From the NCBI GenBank assembly GCA_016342285.1, contig JAEINQ010000062.1, positions 1 to 40,501 of the forward strand: a stretch of 40,501 nt of DNA. Direction: 5' to 3'. A program made the position numbers and the translations under genes. Shown piece by piece: positions 21,723 to 30,128 of this stretch; the first letter of the stretch is position 1, and each line of letters starts with the position of its first letter. The stretch comes from Desulfobacterales bacterium (lineage in GTDB: Bacteria; Desulfobacterota; Desulfobacteria; Desulfobacterales; JAEINQ01). The notes beneath the pieces are model-generated. The model searched no databases and was not told the DNA's origin. It saw only the letters and a list, made by a program, of their open reading frames with translations.

Positions 21723-23975
21723 ATGCTGCGTATTCGACGCATTTACGACAACGTACTTCCCCGGAACAAGGGTACCCTGGCGCAGGTTCAGGAAATCCTG
21801 CGCAGCCGGTTCTCCGCCGTCTCCGAAAAAGAGATCGACCTGCTGCCCGAAAAACTTCGCAACCCTTTGAAGCACCGGTTTCGCACCGTCCTGTTCGTGG
21901 CTGAAAGCATAAAGGGGAAGGTGCAGGGGTTTGCCACCCTGCTCCACGAACCGGAAATCCGCTTCACCTACCTGGACTGGATCGCCACGGCTCTCATCCG
22001 GGGCGGGGCCGGCATCGGCGGCGCACTTTACGACCGCGTGCGACGGGAAGCCGCCGCCCTCAATACCGAGGGCCTTTTCTACGAGTGCCTGCCGGACGAT
22101 GACAGCCGGTGCCCCCATTCGGAAGAACTCAAACAAAACCGTGCCCGGCTCAGATTTTACGAACGCTACGGCGCCCGGCCCATCATCGGTACCGCCTACG
22201 AATCGCCGGTCAAGCCGGACGACACGTGCATGCCGCATCTGGTCTACGACGGTCTGAGCACCGACAAACCACTGCGGAAAAACCATGCCCGACAGGTGGT
22301 ACGCGCCATCCTCGAGCGCAAGTATGCGGATTACTGCCCCCAGGAATATGTGGAGCGGGTGGTCACGAGCTTCAAAGACGACCCGGTACGCTTGCGGGAC
22401 TTTCGCTATGTCAAGCCCGAAGCGGTTATTGCGGCCGTGGAAAGCCGCTCCGATGAGCAGATCGCACTCATCGTCAACGATCGTCACGATATTCACCACG
22501 TCAATGAACGGGGCTACGTGGAATCGCCCGTGCGGGTGAAGAGCATTTTAGACACCATTGAACCCAGCGGCCTGTTCACCCGGATCAAGGTCCGCCCTTT
22601 TCCGGACAAGCACCTTCACTCGGTTCACGACACCGATTTTGTCAGCTATCTCAAACGCGCCTGCGCCGAAGTGCCTGCCGGAAAGTCTTTGTACCCCTAT
22701 ATCTTCCCGATCCGCAACAAAACCCGGCCGCCCAAGGAGCCGTCGGTCCTCTCGGGCTACTACTGCATCGACACCTTCACCCCCATCAACGCCAACGCTT
22801 TCCCGGCGGCCCGCCGCAGCGTCGATTGCGCGCTGACCGCAGCCAAGGAGATTCTCGAAGGCCGCCGCATCGCCTACGCCCTGATCCGCCCGCCGGGGCA
22901 CCACGCGGAGAGCCGCTCCTTTGGCGGATTTTGCTACTTCAACAACAACGCCATCGCCGCCCAGTACCTCTGCAACCACGGCAAGGTGGCCATCCTGGAC
23001 ATCGACTACCACCACGGCAACGGCGGGCAGGAGATCTTCTACCGCCGCAGCGATGTTCTCACCGTGTCCATTCACGGGCACCCGCGCTTTGCCTACCCCT
23101 ACTTCTGCGGCTTCGAAGACGAACGAGGCGACGGGGAAGGAGAAGGATTCAACCTCAACATCCCGCTGCCCGAGGCCATCGACGGCGAAAAGTATCGAAA
23201 GGCGCTTTCTCGCGCCATCACCCGGATCGAGCAGTTCAAACCACAGTTTCTTATCATCGGGCTGGGGCTGGACACCGCCAAGGGTGATCCCACCGGTACC
23301 TGGTCGCTCAAGGTGAAGGACTTTGCCGAAAACGGCCGAATGATCGGCGCCATGGGCCTGCCCAACGTGGTCATTCAGGAGGGTGGCTACCGCACGCAGA
23401 CACTGGGCAAAAATGCCTTGTCTTTTTTCAGCGGCATGGTGGAAGGCAATCTTCAGTGGATTGCCAGCCGACGAACGCCCCCCAACCGCATCCACGGGGT
23501 AACCATGCGGGAGGTGCTGGAACCCGCCGACAGCGAACGGGTTTACCGCCTCGTGGAGATTACCGGCTTCTTCAACCCCGAAGAAATCGACGTCGCCAAA
23601 GAACTGGTCGATGAACGATTGGAAAAAGGCGATGCCAGCGGCTACCATTTTGTCATGGCCGACCACTACGGCCGGCTGGCAGGTTATGCCTGCTTTGGAC
23701 TCATCCCCTGCACGGTGTCCAGCTACGACCTTTACTGGATTGCCGTCCACCCGGACTTCCAGGGGCGAGGCCTGGGACGCCGACTGATTACCGAAACCGA
23801 ACGACGAATCAAAGCTGCCGGCGGCAGCCGCATCTACGTGGACACCTCCCAGCGGATGCAATACGCCAGCACGCGGGCTTTCTACGAAAACCAGGGCTAT
23901 CGACTGGAAAGCGTCCTCAAGGATTTCTACGCCCCTGGAGACGGCAAGGTGATCTACTGCAAGCGGCTGATCTGA
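21723..23975 (+). CDS. GNAT - class II deacetylase - GNAT tri-domain protein
   Basis: I take the ATG at 21723 (AAAGGAAG upstream; an ATG at 21681 lacks a ribosome site), giving 750 residues. Residues about 1-190 look like a GNAT acetyltransferase (CoA loop RGGAGIGGALYDRV near 93). Residues about 240-580 are a zinc deacetylase of the histone deacetylase/acetylpolyamine amidohydrolase class, with H393/H394 (PPGHHAES), zinc ligands D428 and H430 (DIDYHHGNG) and D517 (GLDTAKGDP), and catalytic Y556 (EGGYRT). Residues about 590-750 are a second GNAT (WIAVHPDFQGRGLGRRL). All deacetylase residues are intact. It would add and remove acetyl groups, most likely on the amino groups of the operon's product. 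Overlap of opposing activities in one chain is unusual. Confidence 0.9.
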   Translation: MLRIRRIYDNVLPRNKGTLAQVQEILRSRFSAVSEKEIDLLPEKLRNPLKHRFRTVLFVAESIKGKVQGFATLLHEPEIRFTYLDWIATALIRGGAGIGGALYDRVRREAAALNTEGLFYECLPDDDSRCPHSEELKQNRARLRFYERYGARPIIGTAYESPVKPDDTCMPHLVYDGLSTDKPLRKNHARQVVRAILERKYADYCPQEYVERVVTSFKDDPVRLRDFRYVKPEAVIAAVESRSDEQIALIVNDRHDIHHVNERGYVESPVRVKSILDTIEPSGLFTRIKVRPFPDKHLHSVHDTDFVSYLKRACAEVPAGKSLYPYIFPIRNKTRPPKEPSVLSGYYCIDTFTPINANAFPAARRSVDCALTAAKEILEGRRIAYALIRPPGHHAESRSFGGFCYFNNNAIAAQYLCNHGKVAILDIDYHHGNGGQEIFYRRSDVLTVSIHGHPRFAYPYFCGFEDERGDGEGEGFNLNIPLPEAIDGEKYRKALSRAITRIEQFKPQFLIIGLGLDTAKGDPTGTWSLKVKDFAENGRMIGAMGLPNVVIQEGGYRTQTLGKNALSFFSGMVEGNLQWIASRRTPPNRIHGVTMREVLEPADSERVYRLVEITGFFNPEEIDVAKELVDERLEKGDASGYHFVMADHYGRLAGYACFGLIPCTVSSYDLYWIAVHPDFQGRGLGRRLITETERRIKAAGGSRIYVDTSQRMQYASTRAFYENQGYRLESVLKDFYAPGDGKVIYCKRLI

Positions 23976-24001
23976 CCCAAGGCCCCCCTGGGGTACAAGA
24001 T

Positions 24002-24306
24002 GTAAAGAATCCTGGCCCAGGGGACCAGACTTTGGGTTGCCCCTGGAAGGGGCGGCGATACTTCACTTCCAGTTCGAAATGCCTAAATTGCCTAAAATGA
24101 AGGAATTCTGCCATATCTTAGCTTAAAAAGCCGGAGCGAAGCGGCTCCACAACTCTTGTCCGCCTTTTTTGGCGGATTAGGCATTTCACACTTCTTGTCC
24201 GCCTCTGGCGGATTAGTGCATTTTAGGCATTTTCCGGCCAATGGAACGGCATAGCCAATGGACTCTGACCACGCCCAAAAGACGTGGATTTCGACTTCGA
24301 ATTAAA
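24002..24306 (+). repeat. dispersed modular repeat R1, copy 2 (longest)
   Basis: It begins with GTAAAGAATCCTGGCCCAG. The central module is enclosed by TGCCTAAAATG (about 24095) and CATTTTAGGCA (about 24219). Within it are a GGAGC-GAAGCG-GCTCC stem, a TCCGCC-TTTTTT-GGCGGA hairpin and a TCCGCC-TCT-GGCGGA hairpin, a clover-leaf-like set. The 3' module is GGCATAGCCAATGGACTCTG and CCACGCCCAAAAGACGTGG, ending near ACTTCGAATTAAA. It lies between the deacetylase gene and a convergent small gene. Confidence 0.85.
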
Positions 24307-24319
24307 TGGCAGTGTATCA

Positions 24320-24511
24320 TCAGTAGACCATCAGGCAGACCAGGGTCAGGATACCCATGAAGCCGAACAGGAGCATGGGGTTTTTCCGGATCAGGGCGTC
24401 AAACCAACCTTTTCCGTCGTCCCGAAGATTGCCGATGCTCACCACATAGATGTAGGTGAAGATCGTACCGCCGATCCATGCAACGATGTTGGCTATACTT
24501 GACAGTTCCAT
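24320..24511 (-). CDS. small membrane protein, two helices
   Basis: This 63-residue protein has AAAAGGAGA ahead of the ATG. Two hydrophobic helices (IANIVAWIGGTIFTYIYVVS and PMLLFGFMGILTLVCLMVY) are linked by a charged loop (IGNLRDDGKGWFDALIRKN), so it is a hairpin inner-membrane protein. I do not recognise the family. Repeat R1 copy 2 ends 13 bases beyond its stop codon. Confidence 0.78.
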   Translation of the reverse strand: MELSSIANIVAWIGGTIFTYIYVVSIGNLRDDGKGWFDALIRKNPMLLFGFMGILTLVCLMVY

Positions 24512-24738
24512 GGGTCTCCTTTTGCATGCACGGTCATCCCGGCCCGTTGCACAAAGCGAATTCCCCTTGAATCAGGAAGCAGGGTCAAACACTTAGACAG
24601 CATACCTGCGCACAGAGGGGGGGGGAATACCTCCATGGGGGTATCACGCTTTCGGTCCTTGGTCAATTGATCCTTGGCAGCCGGCCTTACAATTCTTCCA
24701 CCCGTTCTGGAAAAACCTTCAGTTTCTGCAAAGGATAT
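24512..24738. other. intergenic, no gene seen
   Basis: This stretch carries a G-run (AGAGGGGGGGGGAA near 24615) and no protein-like frame. It separates two small minus-strand membrane-protein genes and may hold a promoter for the first of them. Confidence 0.35.
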
Positions 24739-25011
24739 TCACAGGCGAATGAACACGCCCAAATTCTGGGAGACAAGTTTCCATACACTGACATAAAATA
24801 TGCGGTTTTCAGGAGATCGGACCAGCGCTTTGGACGCCGAAAGGCGCTCCACCCGGACCATATCGTCTCCATAGCGTAGAAAATCGCCCACTCGAACCCA
24901 ACGGATCAGACTACCGGTATGGTTCCTGTTCACTGTGACGATCCATCCATAAACCAGCACGGCCGCTGCAAGCACGCCAACTCCCGTTATTGTAAAAATC
25001 GTCAAGTTCAT
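24739..25011 (-). CDS. small single-helix membrane protein with a cytosolic beta domain
   Basis: The start is the ATG at 25011 with GGAGG six bases upstream, giving 90 residues. One N-terminal helix (TIFTITGVGVLAAAVLVYGWI) is followed by a compact domain rich in beta-strand residues (WVRVGDFLRYGDDMVRVERL, SASKALVRSPENRIFYVSVWK). The fold could be SH3-like, but no family is recognised. It is a separate unit from the two-helix protein, 227 bases downstream. Confidence 0.7.
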   Translation of the reverse strand: MNLTIFTITGVGVLAAAVLVYGWIVTVNRNHTGSLIRWVRVGDFLRYGDDMVRVERLSASKALVRSPENRIFYVSVWKLVSQNLGVFIRL

Positions 25012-25297
25012 AAATCCTCCGTCTATTCCGTATCCGGTTGTTCGTTTGACTTGCCACACACAAATCAAGATACATGCCGAAATTGAAAATCAACGGAAAA
25101 CGTATAATAACTTTCTATAATTATTTATATTTTTATATCTATGAAAGGGAGGCCGAAATCGGAACCGGGCAGGGCGGACAAGGGATATGCACCAGCAGTG
25201 GGGGATATCCCCCGCATGAACGGCACCACAGCAGGATCTATCTTGCAACCTGGCAACCAAACGACAAGAAAGGGCCTGAGTGGGGCGGAACCGGATC

Positions 25298-26662
25298 TCA
25301 ATCGATACCGAATTTTTCCAACCGGTATCGCAAGGTGTCCCGTGTCAGGCCAAGAAGCGCGGCGGCACGGGTCTTGTTTCCCCGGGTTTGTTCGAGGGCG
25401 GACTGGATCAGGCGGCGCTCGACTTCCTCCAATGCGACACCGGCCGGGGGCAGTTGCCATTGGGTTGACAGATCGGCATTCTGGGCCGGCGGCATCAACA
25501 TCAACTCGGCCGATCCGATGGGGCCGTCTTCGGCAAAGATCATGGCCCGCTCGATACAGTTGCTCAGTTCCCGGACATTGCCCGGCCACGGGTGGGACAT
25601 CAGGCTTTTTTCAGCCTCCCGGGTGAGTCCGGTCACGCGTTTTTTGAATTCGACATTGAAAATGTGGATGAAATGCTCGGCGAGCAGCAGAATGTCCCCG
25701 CGCAGTTCGCGTAGCGGCGGCAGGGTGAGGGGGGCCACGTTGAGCCGAAAGAACAAATCCTGTCGAAATCGCCGGGCCTGAATCTCCTCGGCAAGATTCC
25801 GGTTGGTGGCGGCAATGATCCGGGCACGAAAGACGATCCGTGCATTGCTTCCCAGCCGGCGAAGTTTCTTGGACTCGATGACCGTCAGCAGTTTGGCCTG
25901 AAGGCCGAAAGGCAGTTCACCGATTTCGTCCAGAAAGAGGGTCCCGCCCTCGGCCTCCTCCAATAGCCCTTTTCTTGTTTGGGTGGCGTGGGTGAAGGCG
26001 CCTTTTTCAGATCCGAAAAGTTCGGCTTCGATGAGGTTTTCGGGCAGAGCTGCGCAATTGACATCCACAAAGGGCGCACCCGGGGAACAGGAACGTAAAT
26101 GGATGACCCTGGCCACATGGCTCTTTCCCGTACCGGTTTCACCCTGGAGCAAAACAGTGGCTGACGGAACCCGACCCAGCTTATCGATGGTGCCACGCAG
26201 TGTCTCCATCGCCGGAGATTTGCCCAGCAGCCGGTGGTCGGATACCATATCCCGCTGTTTCAGGCGCCCCTCATAGAGCAAGGCATCATAACGTCGTTGG
26301 TTGAGTTCCTGAAGCATCCGTGCACGGCTGGTAACGTCCCGGATCAAAAGAAGGCCTTTTCCCGTATCGGCATCGGGGAGGACCAGAAGGTCCCAATAAG
26401 TCAACCGCCCGCTGTCGTCTTCACGGTTGACATTGTCCATTCGGAAATCGGACCGGCTGTCAGCAAGGATCTGTCTGAGGGCATCTTCACTGCCGACGAA
26501 TTCAGGAAATAATCTGGACAGAGATGTCTTCGGGCGGAATCGGCCGAGAACCGATTGAACCCCTTCGGGCATGTAGCAGAACTCTATCATCTGAAGGTCG
26601 GCATCAAAGGAGATGGCACCCATGTTCATGGAGACAATCAACTGTCGAAATGTTTCGTCCAT
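25298..26662 (-). CDS. sigma-54-dependent transcriptional activator (PAS/AAA+/Fis)
   Basis: This 454-residue enhancer-binding protein has an N-terminal PAS-like sensor (about 1-115), then a linker helix. The AAA+ domain (about 145-385) has Walker A G174-ETGTGK-S181 and Walker B GGTLFLDEIGEL; the sigma-54 contact loop reads GAFTHA (221-226) instead of GAFTGA. A Fis-type helix-turn-helix closes it (NKTRAAALLGLTRDTLRYRL). It activates genes transcribed by RNA polymerase with sigma-54 in response to a signal at the PAS domain. A candidate sigma-54 promoter is found at 18105. It is divergent from the OmpA/GTPase operon. The His in the loop may alter activity. Confidence 0.93.
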   Translation of the reverse strand: MDETFRQLIVSMNMGAISFDADLQMIEFCYMPEGVQSVLGRFRPKTSLSRLFPEFVGSEDALRQILADSRSDFRMDNVNREDDSGRLTYWDLLVLPDADTGKGLLLIRDVTSRARMLQELNQRRYDALLYEGRLKQRDMVSDHRLLGKSPAMETLRGTIDKLGRVPSATVLLQGETGTGKSHVARVIHLRSCSPGAPFVDVNCAALPENLIEAELFGSEKGAFTHATQTRKGLLEEAEGGTLFLDEIGELPFGLQAKLLTVIESKKLRRLGSNARIVFRARIIAATNRNLAEEIQARRFRQDLFFRLNVAPLTLPPLRELRGDILLLAEHFIHIFNVEFKKRVTGLTREAEKSLMSHPWPGNVRELSNCIERAMIFAEDGPIGSAELMLMPPAQNADLSTQWQLPPAGVALEEVERRLIQSALEQTRGNKTRAAALLGLTRDTLRYRLEKFGID

Positions 26663-26899
26663 GGCTCTCTCTCTCCCCCTCAGTTGCGGGTCGGGTGGGC
26701 GCCATGGTTGGGCTCACGGAGGCGCAATCCCGGGTTGTGTCAAGGTGCCACAGGGACGGGGCCAAGTCAAGAAAAGGGACAGCATATCCGTTTGAACTCT
26801 ATGAATTTGCAAAGAAACCTCGTATGTAGTAAAGTTCAATATTTATATGACTCAAACCGAGCCGGTCCAGCCCGATACCAAGACACGAGGAGGTAGTGC

Positions 26900-27478
26900 A
26901 TGAAAAAGAAAGCCAATCCGAAAAACCAGCCGCCCGCCACCGTGATCGAGGGGAGCGAAGATCAAAGCATCGATAAGGTGCGGGACATCCTTTTCGGGGC
27001 CCAGACGCGGCAATTCGATCAACGAATCGCCCAGATGGACGACAAGTTCAACCGTCAGCTGGCCGAGCTTCGCAACGAGACCCAGCGAATGATTGATTCC
27101 CTGGAAACCTATATCAAAAAAGAAGTGGCGTCGCTGGCCGAAGATCTCAGAAACGAAGGCGAGGCGCGATCGGATGCCGTGGAAAAACTGGCCCAGGCCT
27201 CTTCGGCCCTGGAAAAAGGGTTCGAGAAGAAAACCCAGCAACTAGGAAACAAAATGACGGACAATCAAAGAGATCTTCAGGACCAGATTCTGAAACAGTC
27301 CAAAGACCTTCTCGAAGAGATCCGTCGTCGGTTCGATGAACTCAACGTAACCATGGACAGGGCTGTCGGCGAACTCCGGGAGGACAAGACCGACCGGACC
27401 GCCTTGGCCAATCTGTTTACGGAACTGGCCTTGCGCCTGAAGGACGAATTTCAACTGCCGGGCACCGAACCCGTTTGA
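26900..27478 (+). CDS. coiled-coil protein of the OmpA/GTPase operon
   Basis: The 192-residue hydrophilic protein has no signal or membrane helix. After a basic Pro-rich start it has the segment VRDILFGAQTRQFDQRIAQM, then long heptad-repeat helices to about residue 165 (TQRMIDSLETYIKKEVASLA, LEEIRRRFDELNVTMDRAVG). It ends in a short conserved-looking LANLFTELALRLKDEF tail. GAGGAGG is in front of the ATG. The operon opens here, and the next gene encodes a membrane OmpA-like protein whose cytoplasmic part contains a similar ELRELILGPEQ start. A scaffold or adaptor role is inferred. The family is not named to my knowledge. Confidence 0.85.
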   Translation: MKKKANPKNQPPATVIEGSEDQSIDKVRDILFGAQTRQFDQRIAQMDDKFNRQLAELRNETQRMIDSLETYIKKEVASLAEDLRNEGEARSDAVEKLAQASSALEKGFEKKTQQLGNKMTDNQRDLQDQILKQSKDLLEEIRRRFDELNVTMDRAVGELREDKTDRTALANLFTELALRLKDEFQLPGTEPV

Positions 27479-27491
27479 GCATGGGACATCC

Positions 27492-29474
27492 ATGATGAAC
27501 CGAGCGCCGACCGAGTCCAATGGCGAACCTCGACCGGAATCCGCACCGGCTGAAACGCTGGAGAACCGGGCATCCATGGAAGAACTCCGCGAACTGATCC
27601 TGGGGCCGGAACAACGCAAGCTTAGGGAGATCCAGGGAAACCTCGCGGATACGTCCCGAAGGGCCAGAGAGGTCAGCGAGGTGCTGCCCGAAGCCATCCT
27701 GATCCGTGCAGGCAGGGACGATCGCATTGCCGAAGCCCTTTCTCCCACCATTGCCAGTATTCTCCGAACCTCCATCAGAAGAGACAGCAAGGCCCTGGGC
27801 GAAGCCCTGTTTCCGGTGATGGGGCCGGCCATTCGCAAATCGATTCTCAACACCCTGTGGAGCATGATCGAGTCGCTGAACCAGATGCTGGAGCACAGCG
27901 TCTCCGTTCAGGGGCTGAAATGGCGGTTGGAAGCGCTACGGACCCGAAAAAGCTTTGCCGAAATCGTCCTTCTCCACACGCTTGTCTACCGGGTGGAACA
28001 GGTCCTGCTCATCATGACCGAATCCGGTGTGCTTATTCAGCATGTGGTCGCCAAGGAAATCGCCATGGAAGACCCCGACCTGGTGTCGGGCATGCTGACA
28101 GCCATTCAGGATTTTGTCCGCGACTCTTTCGGCGCCTCGATTGAAGATACCCTGGAGACCTTGCGGATGGGAGACCGGATCGTTCGGGTTGAGCAACATG
28201 GTGGGCTGACCATGGCCGCCGTGATTCGAGGCAACCCACCGGCAGATTTCGGTTTGCGGATGATGCACGTCCTGGAAACGGTTTATCTGAAAAAGGCCGA
28301 AGAGATCGACGCCTTTGAGGGCGATCCAGACGTTTTTGAGGAAATCAGGCCCGACCTCGAAGACTGCCTTGAAACCAAGCTTCAAAAAGAAGAAAAACGC
28401 CCATCGCCATTTCTGTGGGCCATTCTCGCCATCGTTTTGATCCTTCTGGGCGTATGGCTCTACCGGGAAGTGGACGAGCGGCAACGGATGCGGCAAATCA
28501 TGGCCACCCTCCAGGAACACCCGGGCCTCATGGTCTCAAGCATGGAAAAAAAAGACGGGCGCATCCACATCCGCGGATTCAAGGACCCGTTGGCAGAGCC
28601 CCCGGGGCTGAACCGTGAAACCACGGGCGTTGATGCGGACGCCATCCGTTACCACTGGGCGCCGTTTTTCTCCCTTGACCCCCATCTGGTTTTAAAACGG
28701 CTTCGCCAGCAGGCGCCGCCACCGGAAACAGCGGCCATGGGACTGGTTGACGGACGGATTGTCATTGAAGGCGCATCAATGCCCCAATGGCCACAGGCAG
28801 TCAGGCGGTCGCTGGCCACCATGGCCGCCGGTATTACCCTGGAATCGCAAAACCTCGTGGACATCTCCATGGCCATGGGCCCGCCGGCCGGGATTGCCCT
28901 GGCCATGGATGGCCGCAGGTTGACCGCCACCGGCGAGGCCCCGCACCAATGGATTGAGGCGGCACGCCGGACCGCCGCAACCCTGCCCGGAATCTCCGAT
29001 TATGTGGACCAATCGGTCACGGACACGGACCTGGCCGCCCTGGAAAGGCTCAAAACAGACATTGAGGCCGAGACCCTCTATTTTTCGCCGGGCACCTCGA
29101 GGTTGAACGACCGCCATCGCAAGACCCTGCAAATCCTGAGCGACCAGGTGTCGGCCGCATTCGCTCTGACCCGAACGCTCGCAAGACCGATTCACCTGGC
29201 CGTCATCGGACAGGCCGATTCCAGCGGTGCCGAATCGGTCAATCTGAGGATCAGCAAGGCACGCGCCGATGCGGTGCGCGATTTTTTGACGAAACGGGGC
29301 CTCGATGCCGATAAAATCACCAGTCGCGGCATCGGCGAAACAACCGCTGACCGTGAAAAAACCAAAAAAACAACCCGTCGGGTAACGTTTGTCCTGATAC
29401 TCACGGAGACGCCTCCGATACCGGGCGAAACATCGGAACCACCCGAGGAAACCAGGCCGCCGGAACCGGCTTGA
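27492..29474 (+). CDS. inner-membrane protein with C-terminal OmpA/MotB-like domain
   Basis: This 660-residue protein has a large N-terminal cytoplasmic region (1-305) with helical segments (SMEELRELILGPEQRKLREI). A single membrane helix (FLWAILAIVLILLGVWLYR, about 306-326) follows. The periplasmic part is two BON-like repeats (about 340-500) and an OmpA/MotB peptidoglycan-binding domain (about 525-640, with NLRISKARADAVRDFLTKRG, SRGIGE and RRVTFVL). It could anchor to the cell wall outside and present the N-terminal part to the GTPase and coiled-coil protein inside. Tandem ATG codons mark the start, 13 bases after the previous stop. A Pro/Glu-rich tail ends it. Confidence 0.88.
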   Translation: MMNRAPTESNGEPRPESAPAETLENRASMEELRELILGPEQRKLREIQGNLADTSRRAREVSEVLPEAILIRAGRDDRIAEALSPTIASILRTSIRRDSKALGEALFPVMGPAIRKSILNTLWSMIESLNQMLEHSVSVQGLKWRLEALRTRKSFAEIVLLHTLVYRVEQVLLIMTESGVLIQHVVAKEIAMEDPDLVSGMLTAIQDFVRDSFGASIEDTLETLRMGDRIVRVEQHGGLTMAAVIRGNPPADFGLRMMHVLETVYLKKAEEIDAFEGDPDVFEEIRPDLEDCLETKLQKEEKRPSPFLWAILAIVLILLGVWLYREVDERQRMRQIMATLQEHPGLMVSSMEKKDGRIHIRGFKDPLAEPPGLNRETTGVDADAIRYHWAPFFSLDPHLVLKRLRQQAPPPETAAMGLVDGRIVIEGASMPQWPQAVRRSLATMAAGITLESQNLVDISMAMGPPAGIALAMDGRRLTATGEAPHQWIEAARRTAATLPGISDYVDQSVTDTDLAALERLKTDIEAETLYFSPGTSRLNDRHRKTLQILSDQVSAAFALTRTLARPIHLAVIGQADSSGAESVNLRISKARADAVRDFLTKRGLDADKITSRGIGETTADREKTKKTTRRVTFVLILTETPPIPGETSEPPEETRPPEPA

Positions 29475-29565
29475 TCCGTTCCGTTCAAGGGTATATGGAA
29501 TACACCAAACCGGGTCCGGGTACGCAAAGCAACCCATCTCCCCTGGAACACGAGGAAAAAAGACC

Positions 29566-30063
29566 ATGATCCAGAAGAAAATCTGTATGCTGGGTTCCTT
29601 TGCCGTCGGCAAAACAAGTCTCGTCCGGCACTATGTGAAAGGGATGTTTTCGGAAAAATACCTGACGACCGTCGGCGTCAAAATCGACAAAAAGCAGGTG
29701 ACTGTTGAAAATCGCCAGGTCAATCTCATTCTCTGGGATCTGGCCGGCGAGGATGATTTCCAGCGGGTTCAGCGCAGCTACCTTCGGGGAACGTCGGGCT
29801 ACCTGTTGGTGGCGGACGGAACGCGGCGGGAAACCATCGATATGGCATTGACCCTTCAGAACCGGGCCGAACAGGAATTGGGGGCCGTCCCTTTTCTGCT
29901 GCTCATCAACAAGGCGGATCTGACGGACGAATGGGACATGGATGACATACAGTTAGATCAATTGAAGGAAAACGGCTGGCGAATGATGTTGACCAGCGCC
30001 AAGACAGGTGAAAATGTCGAGGCCGCCTTTACCGAACTGACGGCAGCGATGCTCAACGGTTGA
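29566..30063 (+). CDS. Ras/Rab-like small GTPase
   Basis: This 165-residue GTPase has all G motifs: G1 G10-SFAVG-K16-T17, G2 region KYLTTVGVKI, G3 WDLAGEDDF (Glu62 at the position of Ras Gln61), G4 NKAD and G5 TSAKTGENV. It has no lipidation cysteine. Prokaryotic Ras-superfamily proteins of this type are widespread but few are characterised (MglA is the best known, in polarity control). Gln-to-Glu at the catalytic position suggests slow intrinsic hydrolysis and dependence on a partner. It lies between the OmpA-like protein and a hybrid histidine kinase, so it probably links envelope state to the kinase. Confidence 0.92.
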   Translation: MIQKKICMLGSFAVGKTSLVRHYVKGMFSEKYLTTVGVKIDKKQVTVENRQVNLILWDLAGEDDFQRVQRSYLRGTSGYLLVADGTRRETIDMALTLQNRAEQELGAVPFLLLINKADLTDEWDMDDIQLDQLKENGWRMMLTSAKTGENVEAAFTELTAAMLNG

Positions 30064-30128
30064 GACCTGGCTGCTCAATGCGTCCAGTGGTCACACAACT
30101 CAATATCCAACGGCGGTGGTTTTACCCC

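Noticed and set aside
20541..22499. 652-codon open frame on the minus strand
   Set aside because: It lies opposite the ATP-grasp and GNAT-deacetylase genes. The composition is that of a GC-rich shadow frame with no recognisable motif.
22548..23861. 437-codon open frame on the minus strand
   Set aside because: It is the antisense shadow of the deacetylase gene.
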